Shown: in pieces, positions 12,446 through 22,706 of the stretch
Layout: each line of letters starts with the position of its first letter
How positions within the stretch are numbered: the stretch's first letter is position 1
Assembly: GCA_010094045.1 (NCBI GenBank)
Contig: ML986701.1
Coordinates: forward strand, 91,222-155,221
Direction of reading: 5' to 3'
Source: Lojkania enalia
Lineage: Eukaryota; Ascomycota; Dothideomycetes; Pleosporales
DNA length: 64,000 bases
Position numbers and translations under genes: made by a program
Notes under the pieces: model-generated
What the model saw: only the letters and a program-made list of their open reading frames with translations
Told to the model about the DNA's origin: nothing
The model's database searches: none

Positions 12446-13955
12446 TAATATATTTTACAAGCGAGTCGCCTACCTAAATAAATTACCTACCTTATTAGCT
12501 ATCTCTATATTTAGAAGTATATATTATAATAATACCTATAGGTATTATTATAATAATTTAATAGGGGATAGATATACTATTTATCTACTACTATATAAGT
12601 TCTAGTATTATATCTAGGCTTGCTGTAGCAGCTGTAGTACTTCTAGTATAGCGTGCCCGCTCTTCTACGCTTCCTACCTATATATACTTTATCTTCTAGC
12701 TGCTTATCTACCTCTTTTTAAGTAGCTATCTTAGTAGTTTTAGCTTTAATAAGACTACCTTACTTCTATAAAACCTTTTTTAATCGCTTTTTATGCTATA
12801 ATAGAACCTTATTTACTTTCTAAAGCTAACTAACCTAACGCTAAAATAGTATATATAAATAAGCTATCTATATAGTACCTTTAGTAAGTAAATTAAGAAA
12901 ATTATTAATTGTAGTAGGTAAGCTATTCTAATACTTAGTAATATAGTCTTAAATTAGTATTATTTAAGACCCTAGTTCGACAATATTAGTTGGTATTTTT
13001 AACTCCTAGAGGTAACTAGCTACTAGTAGTAATAATAGAGTATAAAGCTTAATATTAAGCTTTAATAATACTATATTAGGATTATATAGTTCTAGACTAG
13101 TACCTTAAAAGCTTACGTATATATTAGCCTTAGTAATAGAATACTAATATACTATACGAAAGGTAGGTAGAAAGTCGAGCTTTATAATATAGTAGATACT
13201 AGCTTATATAAGCTTATTAATTTTGCGCCTATATACTTTCTTTAATAGTAAGAAATAGCCTATATCTAGAGGCTATAGTAGATGTAATAAATGTGCTAGT
13301 ATATATAATAGAATAATATCCTTCTCTTTCTAGAGTAGCTGAAACTTAATAGATCTATAGCTCTTATAGCTATTAATAACTAGTAGACGATAAGCGCCTA
13401 CTATATACTATCTTATATACTAAAGGTTAAACTAGCTACTAATAACTTTAGAATCTTTATAGAGAGCTCTTTAATAGTTGTATTTTCGATAGAAGTATAT
13501 TTTAAGCTTAAGAATGCGATTAATAAAGTTTGTTAGCTAGTTTTTACCGACCTAGTCTATAGAGCGAGCTCTAAGTAAATGGTTAGCTATATCTCGTATA
13601 CTATCGATTATAGGAGGGTATCTACGAGATAATAGGTCTAGTATATACTATATTATAGTTGATTCTTCTAGCTTTGTAAGTTTTTTTAAATTAGGCTCGT
13701 AATTATATTATAAAGGTTTACTAGCGTGTCGGTCTCTAAGCATCGTTTAGGGGATACTATAGGTAGCTATAGTACTTTATACGCTCTAAATTTAATCTTA
13801 ATTAATAGCTAAGATAGCTAGTAATATCTAACCTTTTTAATAGATTAATTAAGGTTGAGGTAGTTACTATATTATATTATAAGTAGGTAGGGTATAACTT
13901 TTTAGTAAAAGTAGGCGACTTACTTAGGTAGGCAACTCGCTTATAAAATACGTTA
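12446..13955 (-). mobile_element. Second pogo/Fot1-like transposon family (F2), inactive
   Basis: The element is 1510 bp including flanking TA. Inverted ends of about 45 bp start TAACGTATTTTACAAGCGAG (right end, with RIP variants at the left) and contain a repeated internal motif (GCGACTCGCCTACC / AAGTCGCCTACC). The order of degraded motifs on the minus strand is that of pogo-type transposases. It splits the LINE endonuclease region. Compared with F1 it is about 350 bp shorter, so it may be deleted internally. Confidence 0.75.
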
Positions 13956-15117
13956 CCGATTATATAAGCTAGCTTACTATCTCCTTAATATTTTCTACTA
14001 GAAAGCCTACTTTCTTCTCTTACTTAACTATCTATTAAATCTTATTCTATAGCGTATTCTTAAATAGCAACTTCTTCTAGCCTTCTTTTTTTTCTATATT
14101 CTTATAAAAGTATATTTATATAGCTTTATAGTTTAGTTTATACTTATATTTCTAGATTAAGTATTTAACTAGGTTACCTATTAGCCTAGCTATTATAAGT
14201 ATTAAATTAATAGCTAATAAGCGTTCTATATCGCTAATAAATATAGTTAGTTCTACTAGTAGAAGGCTCTATAATAATAGCTCTATTATAAAGTTAATAA
14301 TTAGTATACTATCTTCTTAGCTTACTATAATATTAATATAACTTCCTCCCTATAATAGGTTATATCAGTTAAAGTTGCTAATAACTACTACCTCTAGATG
14401 CGGGTCGTATAGTTGCTCCTGTTATACTAGCTTATTAATTGCCTGCAACCTGCTGCTAAGTTCCTCTAAGTTCTTCTCTCTAGTTCTTATTAACAAAGAT
14501 AGGTCTAGAATATACACCAATACTATTATTAGTTTTCTTCCGCTTATATATACTTGTACAGCTATAATATCCGCTGAGTCTATATATAACTGCGTAGCCT
14601 TAATGTCTTTCGATACCCAGATGCACGTTCAGACTTGGTACTATCCTTCTTGTCTACTATACGGTATATATGTCGTCCAGCGTAGATTCGTGCTATATAG
14701 CACCACTTCTCCCTCTTCCAGAAAGTATCTAGGTTCCTGCCCTAAAATGAAGTGAAAGTCGGTAAGTGCTATGTCGTTGTGGAGCGCGTGCTGCGCTTCC
14801 CTAGTTCTTTTTATATTTGCCTGGAGGATCCGGAGTTCTCTATTCATAGCGTTGACGTGTAAGGATGCTGGCTATCTCTTTCCTAAAATTCTGGGCACTC
14901 TCGGTGCGATGCTTGATGCGGGCCTTGGCAATTAACGCATCGCAGGTTAACCGTCTCGCAATGTAAGTGTCCTTCTTGCCCGCACATATCGCATGCCTCT
15001 TGTCGTATACAGTCTCTTGCTCTGTGTCCAAACCGCCTGCACTTATAGCAGGCTACTGGCGTGCGTCGCTCCTCAAATTGTGATAGGCTGGCCCATGGGA
15101 TCTTAATCACGGGCGTC
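13956..15117 (-). mobile_element. Tad1-like LINE copy A: end of ORF1 and endonuclease, 5'-truncated
   Basis: On the minus strand, 15110-14883 encodes zinc knuckles: CYKCRRFGHRARDC (CX2CX4HX4C), then CDMCGQEGHLHC and CVNCQGPHQASHREC, typical of LINE ORF1. About 14847 onward starts ORF2 with LRILQANIKR and FHFILGQEP, the N-terminus of the apurinic-type endonuclease. Its continuation to ~14000 is recognisable (a 'FN' active-site region near 14375 and an 'ISD' segment near 14235) but riddled with stops. 15110-14641 has normal composition while <14560 is A+T-rich, so RIP fades towards the gene island. The sharp 5' end near 15117 matches the truncation usual for LINE insertion. Confidence 0.82.
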
Positions 15118-16313
15118 TAAAACTAACGTTACAGCCTCAAATTGAAAGTTAGAGTTTAACTCCATAGGTGCACACGTTTAGTTACGCATGCAATTCTGCG
15201 TCGTTGCATTGATGACATCACTTCACTAAGCTATATATAGTTAGTATTTCCCACAAGCGTTAGCCAATCAGCACCAGTTTGCTGGTACAAATTGTCAGAC
15301 TGTCGACCGTTTGTGCCAGTGAACAGGTGCTGATTGGCTGGCAACTCTTCTTAATCCGAAGGTGCGTACGCACCCGAGCGAATGCAAGACGCTGCCTTTG
15401 CCGTCGAAACGATAGGTAGGAGCATGCGAACTATGTATAAGAGTAGCTGCCCCGCTGTAGCTAAGCTTATTAGTAAGGAGGTTTCTGAGGATTTTAAAGT
15501 CGAAAAATAGCTATTCTTAGAATGTCTTCTAGAGTTGCCTCACGCAGACTACTAAGCAGAACAAGAGGTTGGCTGCGGGTCCCAGAATTGGACCCTAAGT
15601 AATGCTATTCGGTCCTAAATGGCCTCCTTGCTAGTTGAGGAACCTAGCCACTATAGCGCTGGATGCCAAAAACGGTACCTTAATCCACACGAGTTACATC
15701 CCTACGTGAGTGTGCCTAGCAGAAATGGTATGGTGTGCAGGGGTGGCGGCCTACTGTTGCTATGCTTACTAATAAGTAGGTTTCGAGACATCTTTCTCTC
15801 GAAACTAGTCTACATCTGCGATACTGCCAAGCGTCCTACATTAATAGGAGCCGCATGAAAGTTTTGGGGGGCGCTACTGGCTGCCATTCGTCCTTTCCAT
15901 AGCACTCTTTCTCCTTGTCGTGTCTATATCCGTCAATAGCAGCTAGCAGCCAATGTCTCCGCTGCTGGCCAAGTGAACGATGGGACTCTTAATCATGCAT
16001 TGAACGAAAGGATCTGCCAATAGACTAGCGTGGATGCCTTGGGGATATGCGTTCAGTATATATGTTAACAGAGCCATTATCATCCTATTAGCGAACTTTT
16101 GCGCTGTTCCTAAAGGTATCATTAACAGATGATGCACACTAAGCGTGGACTTGGATCTTACACGTGGAGCGCATGATATGGGAAAGGGTAGATGCGGGTG
16201 AGGACGAGGTGGTGCTCTCAACAGTGACGGTCCCAAAGCCGCTGCAAACTATTTGTGCTGGTGATCTATTTTTGACTTAGCACAAAACCGGAAGGCGCGA
16301 AAGACTTAATTAG
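15118..16313. other. Gene-free stretch between LINE copy A and the HET relic
   Basis: Composition is normal but no recognisable gene is seen. Short open frames (15619-15858 plus, 15943-16236 minus) lack known motifs. The stretch holds a ~90-bp palindrome at 15257-15345 and a small hairpin (GTTTCGAG at 15780-15787 pairing with CTCGAAAC at 15798-15805). It may be old repeat debris. Confidence 0.5.
15257..15345. repeat. Imperfect palindrome, ~40-bp arms (MITE-like or hairpin)
   Basis: The left arm, containing AGCCAATCAGCACC, pairs with the right arm, containing GGTGCTGATTGGCT, and the match extends inward through CTGG.ACAAA / TTTGT.CCAG. The centre is near 15300. No clear target-site duplication was found. 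Confidence 0.7.
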
Positions 16314-17208
16314 ACGTGGGGAGCAGATACTGAGGAGGTCACCTTTGAAGACCTGACAAATGGCACTGGCCAGGATAAGCCTGGCTACGAGAAGATCCGG
16401 TTCTGCGGAGAACAAGCTGCACAAGACGGCTTGGAATACTTTTGGATCGACACCTGTTGCATCGATAAAGCGGACAAGGCTGAGTTCTCCCACGCTATCT
16501 GGTCTATGTTTCGCTGGTACCGCAACGCAGCGCGATGCTATGTCTACTTGTCAGACGTCTCTAGTTCCTCTCTTGAAGCCAGCGGAGAACCGGACCCGCC
16601 GCTGTGGGAATCAGAGCTCCGGAAAAGCAGATGGTTCAAGAGCTTCTTGCTCCATGCACGGTGGAGTTCTTTTCTCGTGAACAGCGCAAACTTGGTGACA
16701 AGATATCGTTAAAAGTCACAGATCTATAAAATCACAAGCATCCCACCTGCAGTGCTTGAAGGAGCCCCTCTTTCTCAGTTCAGCGTTAACGAGAGGTTGC
16801 GGTGGAAGGAACACCGAGAGACTAAACGCGATGAAGATGGAGCCTACTCGCTGCTAGGAATATTCGGTGTCGACCTAGCGCCTGTGTATGGCGAAGAGGC
16901 AGCGGGCGCGTTTAGTCGCCTCATGGACGAGATCCATAAGCTAGAAAGATGCGTTCAAGACATACACAGCACAGATCCGCGTGATGACAAGAAGCGCATT
17001 GAATATATGAAAGGCGGACTGCTAAAAGCCTCGTACCGCTGGGTTCTCGACAACATCCACTTCCAGCAATGGCAAAACGACCCGCAGAGCCAGCTGCTGT
17101 GGATCAAAGGTGATCCCGGCAAGGGCAAGATGATGCTGCTCTGCGGCATTATCGACGAGCTACAGAAGTCGATAACTAAAACGGGTCTTGTGTCCTACTT
17201 CTCCTGTA
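16314..17208 (+). pseudogene. HET-NACHT (heterokaryon-incompatibility / STAND NTPase) relic
   Basis: The frame opens inside a HET domain (TWGADTEEVTFEDL at 16314), continues with EYFWIDTCCIDKAD (16431 on) and FRWYRNAARCYVYLSDV, then reaches a NACHT-type P-loop, LLWIKGDPGKGKM (about 17095-17135). HET proteins with NTPase domains act in non-self recognition in filamentous fungi. It is broken in several ways. The beginning is missing (stop at 16311). A short deletion near 16640 removes the expected 'TRGWTLQ' segment and shifts the frame, and a second shift near 16713 restores it. The residue after GKGK is Met where Thr/Ser is usual (ACG to ATG fits RIP). The protein ends abruptly near 17208 where unrelated sequence starts. 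No repeat domain follows. Confidence 0.85.
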
Positions 17209-17330
17209 TGAGAGGGCTTCGTGTTTATCCTCGTGGTCGTTGATATCGCCGACGTCGAAGGTGAAGCAGAGTTTTGCTTTGGGGTCGAGGGATGCTTTGA
17301 GGGTCAAGACGCGAATTTGTTATGTGGAAG
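17209..17330 (-). pseudogene. N-terminal fragment of another HET-domain gene
   Basis: On the minus strand 17330-17209 reads QIRVLTL...FTFDVGD and ends with HEALSY, the typical start of a HET domain ('IRLLTL...YEALSYVWG'). It stops exactly where the HET-NACHT relic ends. A TAA lies directly upstream of the first matching codon. Only about 40 residues remain, so this is a scrap, not a gene. Confidence 0.6.
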
Positions 17331-17487
17331 GCAGATTTGAGGATACGTAGGGATCGATTCTACGATTGTAGAAGGAGATAAAGGCACACTAGCTTCAAGG
17401 GGGGTGGCCGAACAGACTAATAGATACACTGCTCACGCCGTCCTCGGTACTGTAGATATAGGTAGAATGATATTAATCTACTGCAGC

Positions 17488-19051
17488 TTACCTCAACTTG
17501 AACCCACCCGGAACGAGGTAAGTGAAAATGAGCCCAGGATCATACTTCGCCCGTACCTTCTTTAGTTTTGCTACATTATCCGCGCCATAACTTGCAAGGA
17601 CGTCCTGATCCCAACTTGCATCGCTCATGAACCTGTAGTCAATATTGCTATCCTCCTGATCTATGGCTTTGTCGATCTTGGCCATGAGGCTTTTGGTGGC
17701 CTCGTGCGCCACAGAGTCATCCTTCGCAAGCCAGTGCCCGGTGTCGAGTACCCACCATGTCTGATTGGTGCGGTCCAGGCCGAGAGCGTTGCCACCTCGT
17801 GCAATTCCAGCGTCGACAAGGGAGGTAGAGATGGGTTGTAGACCTAGTGCGAGCGACCCGGCATTGAGACTCCCGATGGTCTTGACTTCAGGGGATGTGG
17901 TAACAAGGGAGCCAATCTTCTTGTAGAGGTCCTCGCTAGGCGTGAAGCTCGTTGTGCGCCAGTCCCAGCGTGGAATGTCGGGCACGCCTTGGCCACTCAT
18001 CATCTCGCGCAAGGTCTGGATTTTGGTCGTGTCTGCAATCGTCGGAATTTCGTAAAATGGAGCAAATGCAGGAGGCGAAGCTTCGGGCTTAAGGTAGACC
18101 ATGTTGAGGACGACGCCAATAGATTGGTTGGTCGGAAAAGCTTGCATCATAAAATTGGCGTAGGGATCTTTAGTGGGTGTAGACTGATACTTGTTGGCAG
18201 CCTGGAGAAGCTTGCGGAGGTCGGTGAAGTTGTAGAACTTGACACCACCCCAGACTTGGTAGATTGGGTACGTCTTGAGAGTGAAGCTAGTGACAAGACC
18301 TGATCACATTGTCAGTCAATCAAGCCTTATATTCGGCGCAGCAACGTACCAAAGTTGTTGAGTCCACCTTTCAGAGCCCAGAAGAGATCCTGATTCTCTC
18401 GGGCATTGGCGTTCACAGCCTTCCCGCCAGCGAGAACTACTTCGAAGTTCACAACATTGTCGCATGCGAGACCGTAGAGATCTGAAAGATATGACAATCC
18501 ACCCATAGCCACGTAAGTAAGCACCACAAAAGTGAGTACAAAAGTCGCTTACTGCCCAAGGTCAATCCGCTGACTCCAACATCCAGAACTCTACCGCCGA
18601 CAACAGTAACTTTGTATTTTTCGAGCTCGCTGTACACCTGACCCCAGCGAAGGCCTGCACCAATGGTGACGACATTCTTTGTCGCGTCGTAGTCGATGCG
18701 ATTCAGCGAGACCAGGTCGATTAAAACACCATCGTTGATGTTGGCGCCAAGCGGTGACGGCATGTGGCCACCCGAGCGCATGGCAAAAGGGACACCATTT
18801 TTCGTGAGGGCGGCGACGATCTGCTGCGCCTGTGCAACGTTTCCGGGCTGGACGATGCAAGTAGGTTTTGCCCAAGCCGTTGCTGACCAGTTCTCCGTCG
18901 CTAGTGCCTGGTAGGTAGGGTCATTGGGAAGGATGGTGATGTTGGCGAGGGTTGATTTGAACTGTGAGCATGTGCTCTTGGCCTTGGAAGGCAACGCAGC
19001 ATGAATGATGGAAGCGCTTAGCAGCACGAACAGAAAGGTGGAAGACACCAT
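17488..19051 (-). CDS. FAD-linked oxidoreductase 1 (berberine-bridge-enzyme-like), possibly splice-defective
   Basis: The inferred secreted flavoenzyme has about 487 residues in three exons: 19051-18553, 18502-18350 and 18299-17488. The start is the ATG at 19051, followed by a signal peptide ([17 protein letters not shown]). The FAD-binding PCMH domain is clear: RSGGH with the flavin-linking His96, then the GVSGLTLG region, [14 protein letters not shown], and DLFWALKGG. The C-terminus ends [18 protein letters not shown], the usual BBE-like tail region. No second flavin-linking Cys is seen at the BBE position, so flavin attachment is probably single. Such enzymes oxidise alcohols, amines or allylic positions in secondary metabolism. 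Intron 2 has GTACGT...CAG ends. Intron 1 starts GTAAGC, but at the position used by paralogue 2 its end reads TGG instead of TAG. Use of a downstream CAG would delete about seven conserved residues. It lies head-to-tail downstream of cupin 1. Substrate unknown. Confidence 0.88.
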
Positions 19052-19648
19052 GGTTCCCACGTGGCAGATGCGTGTTCCACGGCGGTTCGGGGCCGGCTGC
19101 TTTTAAGGGGCCCGGATCGCATTCGTGCGGGTAAATAGTGACCGAGCCTACGACGACTCTGGTTGGTGGTCGGATGGGGCAAGAGACGCGGAAATGTGGC
19201 GTAGGTGATTGCAGGCCTCAGGGACGGGTTTAGAGCCCATACTAGGGTTAGGCCAGCTAATACCCGTACCCTGTACATAGGGTAGATGTTGTATGATGCC
19301 AACTCCGTAGTGGAGAATATGCCCTTACCTTCGACTAGGCCGCTTGGTGTTTCCTCTGCATACATGCAGGCACGTCTCGCACACCCTCCCCCATGTGCGG
19401 GAGTCTAGCGCCGTGTTTTGCTCGGTAGGCATCGTGGGCAATGGTTGACTGGCTAGATACCCTTGAACTGCCCTTGTAAGCCTCCTCGCACGGTGAATTC
19501 AGGACTTTGCACGGTAATTCTGAGGCTTCGCACGGCCAGAATCTACCTTAGCAACCCTTGCCAAAAGGGCGCGCTGGACTACCTCACAGGGTGGAGGGTG
19601 CATTGAATGCTCTAAAAAAAGGCTACGGTGCGGAAGAGATGGTGAACG
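19052..19648. promoter_or_regulatory. Intergenic region upstream of FAD oxidase 1
   Basis: About 600 bp lie between the FAD oxidase 1 start and the cupin 1 stop (both minus strand). It should hold the oxidase promoter and the cupin 1 terminator. Three similar phrases containing GCACGG occur at 19488-19540. No defined regulatory site can be named. Confidence 0.4.
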
Positions 19649-20465
19649 TCAATCCTCTTTTGAGGCTTTTGCAAAACGCCGCTGAAATCGAGACTGCTGC
19701 ATGCGCTCACACGCCGACTCCCAGTCCACGCTCCACTTGCGATAGAAGGGTTGGTAGCCCAGCAAGCTTCCGATCCACCTACCTAGGACGATGCTGAATG
19801 CGATGGAGGCATAGCGTCCGAAGGGTACCCACCAGGGCCATGAAAGATACGAGGAGCCAGCATCAAACATCTAGAGTCACGGTCAAGGCTGACATAATGC
19901 GCAACCCGCGGTAGGACTTACTGAAAGAATCTGCAAGAGGTCGAACTGTTTCCCGTTCAAGAACACGTCGTCCTGATAGCCATACCAGTTAGAGAAGAAG
20001 ACGTTGTCCAAGCGGAAGGCCTCCGTAGTCTCGGCACCAGAGAGGATGAATCTGCAAACCTCGGCTCCGTCGTCCGGAGGCGGATAGAGTCGGTGGTGAG
20101 ACCAAGCCTTGACCGTGTATTCACCATGGTCGGGGGTCAGGACGGTTTCGACGCCATCGACCTCGACACACAGCCGACCCTCCAACACGTGCATGTACTC
20201 ATCTTGGTAAGGGTGGAAGTGCAGAGGTGGCTTCTGAGAGCCGAGCCTAACGAGGTGAGGGTGCTTGAGCTGGAAGAGAACCTCGAAGCAGAAGGCACGC
20301 TGTGGATGTGAAATGACTCGGGTTGTAATTGCGCCTTCGAAACTGGGCCATGGGTAAGCTCGGGGCGATTTGCGAGTTTCGCAACTAAGGACAGCCTTAC
20401 GCAATCACGGGATGATCTTTGTCCGGCCTCGAGGGAGGCGATGTGGCGAGCGGAGGCGACGCCAT
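19649..20465 (-). CDS. Cupin-domain protein 1 with C-terminal hydrophobic segment
   Basis: The inferred protein has about 235 residues in three exons: 20465-20401, 20342-19922 and 19870-19649. Introns are 58 and 51 bp (GTAAGG...CAG, GTAAGT...TAG). The ATG at 20465 was chosen because it gives an intron at exactly the same place (codon GC|T) as in cupin 2. The cupin motif 1 is complete: H63-F-H65, E70, G77, matching HxH(x)4E(x)6G. The second motif carries H104/H105 in AWSHHRLYPP, so a metal site is plausible. After the barrel comes a hydrophobic stretch (WPWWVPFGRYASIAFSIVLG) and a conserved-looking tail (GYQPFYRKW..DWESACERM), shared with cupin 2. The role is unknown; enzymatic chemistry on a small molecule is inferred from the setting, possibly at a membrane. 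Confidence 0.82.
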
Positions 20466-21644
20466 GTCAATGCGGGCATGGGCCTGGCTGAGCGAGTGGG
20501 CACGGGGCAGGTGTTGCTGGAGGCCTCTGGAGTGATTTGGAAGCAGTGGAATGAAGCACGCGGCAGATGGCTGAGTTAAAGCGAAGCACAGAGGATGTCG
20601 TCTATGCAGGCACTTGTCGACTGAGATGCACCACGCATCCCATGCGGAGCGATGGCCGGTGCCCCCGTCAGTCTTCACTGGAAGCTCGCCGAAGCGACGG
20701 CTGGATTGGGGCCCCGGAGTCTGACTGCAGCTGGGCCACGCATGTCGCCCACTTGCCCATTCGCGTCTGCCAATTCTGCTGTGCCACGGGCGTGCAGGGC
20801 GAAGCCTCTTGGGACGGAGAGCTTGGATCGTTGGTTGCTCGCTGGGCTGGAGACGGCGTGGACGGCACGGCACATACTCGCGCCACCCGCCCACCTAAAC
20901 CCCAAACGTCAGCGGGTGGCGCGAGTACCCTGCAGCCCAGGAGATAGTTGGTACAATATGGTAGGCATTGGTAGCAGATATGGCCGCCCCGCCAAGAAAT
21001 CCTGCCCGCCGTTAATATCTGTCGCGTACAACAGCTTATACCGAGCTCTGTTTTGAGCATCAGAGAGGGGGAAATAATACTCTGGGCCTCCTATATATGT
21101 AGTAAGTTTTCAGCTTTTATAAGTAAACAGTGGTCCATCTCTCGATCACCTGAATGCCTATTGACCAGCTCCCATTTTTCCTCCACAATATCTATTTACG
21201 CCCCGCGAGCCCGGAACCTGCGGTTGGAGGAAGTGCCGAAGTGGCGCAGGTCGCAAGCTGATGGGCTGACAGGCTCATGGCTGGTGAATAGACGAGCCGA
21301 TCTGAAGGTGGGGGGCGAAAAGGGCGGCTTGTTACTCGATATCTGTAGCTGTGTGTCGTGCAAGGCGAAAATGTATTGTACTGTGTATATATTGTTGTCG
21401 TCTTGGAACAGCTGGCCCAGACGTCTCCGCGGGCCAAATATGCCACCCACTACATAATTAGAGAGGACTTCGTATTGCGGGCCGAAGTACCCTGTACACT
21501 GCACGCACGGACCCATCAACCCGCTCCCCCGCGCCGTCCCGCACGCTAGCCCACCAACAGCATCAACCTCCTCCCTCCGTCCTCTCCCTCCCATTCTCCA
21601 TCACTTCCCCCGTCGCCGCATGCTATCGCTCATTCATTGCGCAC
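20466..21644. promoter_or_regulatory. Intergenic region between cupin 1 and the prenyltransferase
   Basis: Nearly 1.2 kb of G+C-rich DNA. Several overlapping open frames on both strands have no recognisable motif or splice pattern and look like chance frames. It should contain the promoter of cupin 1 and the terminator of the prenyltransferase. The only clear structure is the perfect inverted repeat at 20875-20927. It could hide a small or fast-evolving gene, but nothing supports one. Confidence 0.4.
20875..20927. repeat. Perfect 16-bp inverted repeat with 21-base loop
   Basis: TACTCGCGCCACCCGC (20875-20890) is the exact reverse complement of GCGGGTGGCGCGAGTA (20912-20927). It lies about 410 bp upstream of the cupin 1 start. 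It could be a binding site for a dimeric regulator, a hairpin, or mobile-element debris. Confidence 0.75.
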
Positions 21645-22706
21645 TCAACGAGATGTCATGGCGTATTCAGCAGCAAGACCCGCCGCCATGGCCCCACCAG
21701 CATACCAGAAGCCATTGCCAAACCACCACCAGCAGCTCTCCGTCCGCTGAAGCTCCACCTTGTGGATCATCAGGCCTAGCGACGCGACGGACCCCCCGAC
21801 TGCGAGAACATGATACAGCATGCTGGTACCGCTGAGCCATCCCGCCGCTGCCAGAAACCCCGCCATCAATGCCAGCAGCTGCCACAGGAGTGTCTTGGTC
21901 TGGTCGCGGTACAGCACCGCCAGGCTCTTGATCCCAGCTTTGATGTCGTCTTTGAGATCCTGGTGTGCGTATATTGTGTCGTAAATCATCGTCCACAGCG
22001 TGTTTGCTGTGACCAGACAGAGCGTTGCGGGCTCCATGGGCAGTGTACGACCAGGTCTACCCAACGTGAGACTCTCGCTTCTCAGTGCGAGTGACCCCAT
22101 CGGGATGCCCCATGCCAGGCAGAAACCCAGGACCAACTGGGGTGCGTTTGTGTGCCTCTTTGCCCATGGGTAGTACGTCCAGCCGATGATACTTGGGAGA
22201 GCATACAAAATGTTTCGCAGTGGGTTTTCTGCCATCCGAAGGAGAAAGATCGCGGCGCCGACAGCCTGCGTGGCCGTAAAGATGAACGCCACCAACGGCG
22301 AGATAGCCTTGCGCGGGATGGGCCTGTTGCGAGTACGCTCGACCTTTGCATCCAAGGGCGCATCTATGAGATCGTTCCAGATGTGAATTGCATTCGAGAC
22401 GAAGAAGCTCCCACATAGCATAAGAAAGGCCGCACGTACGACCTCGGAAAGCTCCGTACGCTGTAGGATAGCAGCATGGAGTACGCCGAAAAGGTGCGGA
22501 AAGTAGATTAGGAAGAGGCCCGCGGGAGGACTTAGGCGGGCCAGTTGCACGTACGGTAGCCACGAGTTGGGTAGGCGGCGCAGCCAGCCAGACTTGCTAT
22601 TCCCCCCGTATTGGTGAGCCAGAGAGGCGGTTGTGGTTTGTGTGGCGGACATCGGTGTTTTCTCGCGAGCTGGTAGTTGTTGGTCCTGTCGAAGCAGTCG
22701 TAACAT
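21645..22706 (-). CDS. UbiA-type prenyltransferase (membrane aromatic prenyltransferase)
   Basis: The uninterrupted frame encodes 353 residues, or 335 if the second Met (22652, MSATQTTTAS) is used; the shorter form is closer to family length. UbiA enzymes join a polyprenyl diphosphate to an aromatic or related acceptor within the membrane. Both Asp-rich motifs are intact: NDLIDAPLD (N111, D112, D115, D119) followed by RTRNRPIP, and YDTIYAHQDLKDD (D243, D250, D253, D254). About eight to nine hydrophobic helices fit the fold. YDTIYAxQDxxDD is typical of the CoQ2-like group that also includes fungal meroterpenoid farnesyltransferases. A housekeeping CoQ2 role is less likely, since no mitochondrial presequence is evident and the neighbours look biosynthetic. 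It is divergent from the membrane protein gene, with 679 bp between starts. Acceptor and prenyl length cannot be told from the sequence. Confidence 0.93.
   Translation of the reverse strand: MLRLLRQDQQLPAREKTPMSATQTTTASLAHQYGGNSKSGWLRRLPNSWLPYVQLARLSPPAGLFLIYFPHLFGVLHAAILQRTELSEVVRAAFLMLCGSFFVSNAIHIWNDLIDAPLDAKVERTRNRPIPRKAISPLVAFIFTATQAVGAAIFLLRMAENPLRNILYALPSIIGWTYYPWAKRHTNAPQLVLGFCLAWGIPMGSLALRSESLTLGRPGRTLPMEPATLCLVTANTLWTMIYDTIYAHQDLKDDIKAGIKSLAVLYRDQTKTLLWQLLALMAGFLAAAGWLSGTSMLYHVLAVGGSVASLGLMIHKVELQRTESCWWWFGNGFWYAGGAMAAGLAAEYAMTSR

Noticed and set aside
14375..14755. 126-codon plus-strand open frame
   Set aside because: It is antisense to the LINE endonuclease domain, whose motifs are clear on the minus strand.
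15943..16236. 97-codon minus-strand open frame
   Set aside because: No motif, no splice pattern, proline-rich chance composition, next to decayed DNA.
20567..21060. Several overlapping open frames on both strands
   Set aside because: G+C-rich intergenic DNA gives long frames by chance; none has a recognisable domain and they exclude each other.
21645..22706. Prenyltransferase as housekeeping ubiquinone CoQ2
   Set aside because: The motifs fit the wider CoQ2-like family, but no mitochondrial presequence is evident and the neighbours are oxidase, cupin and SDR genes; not fully excluded.
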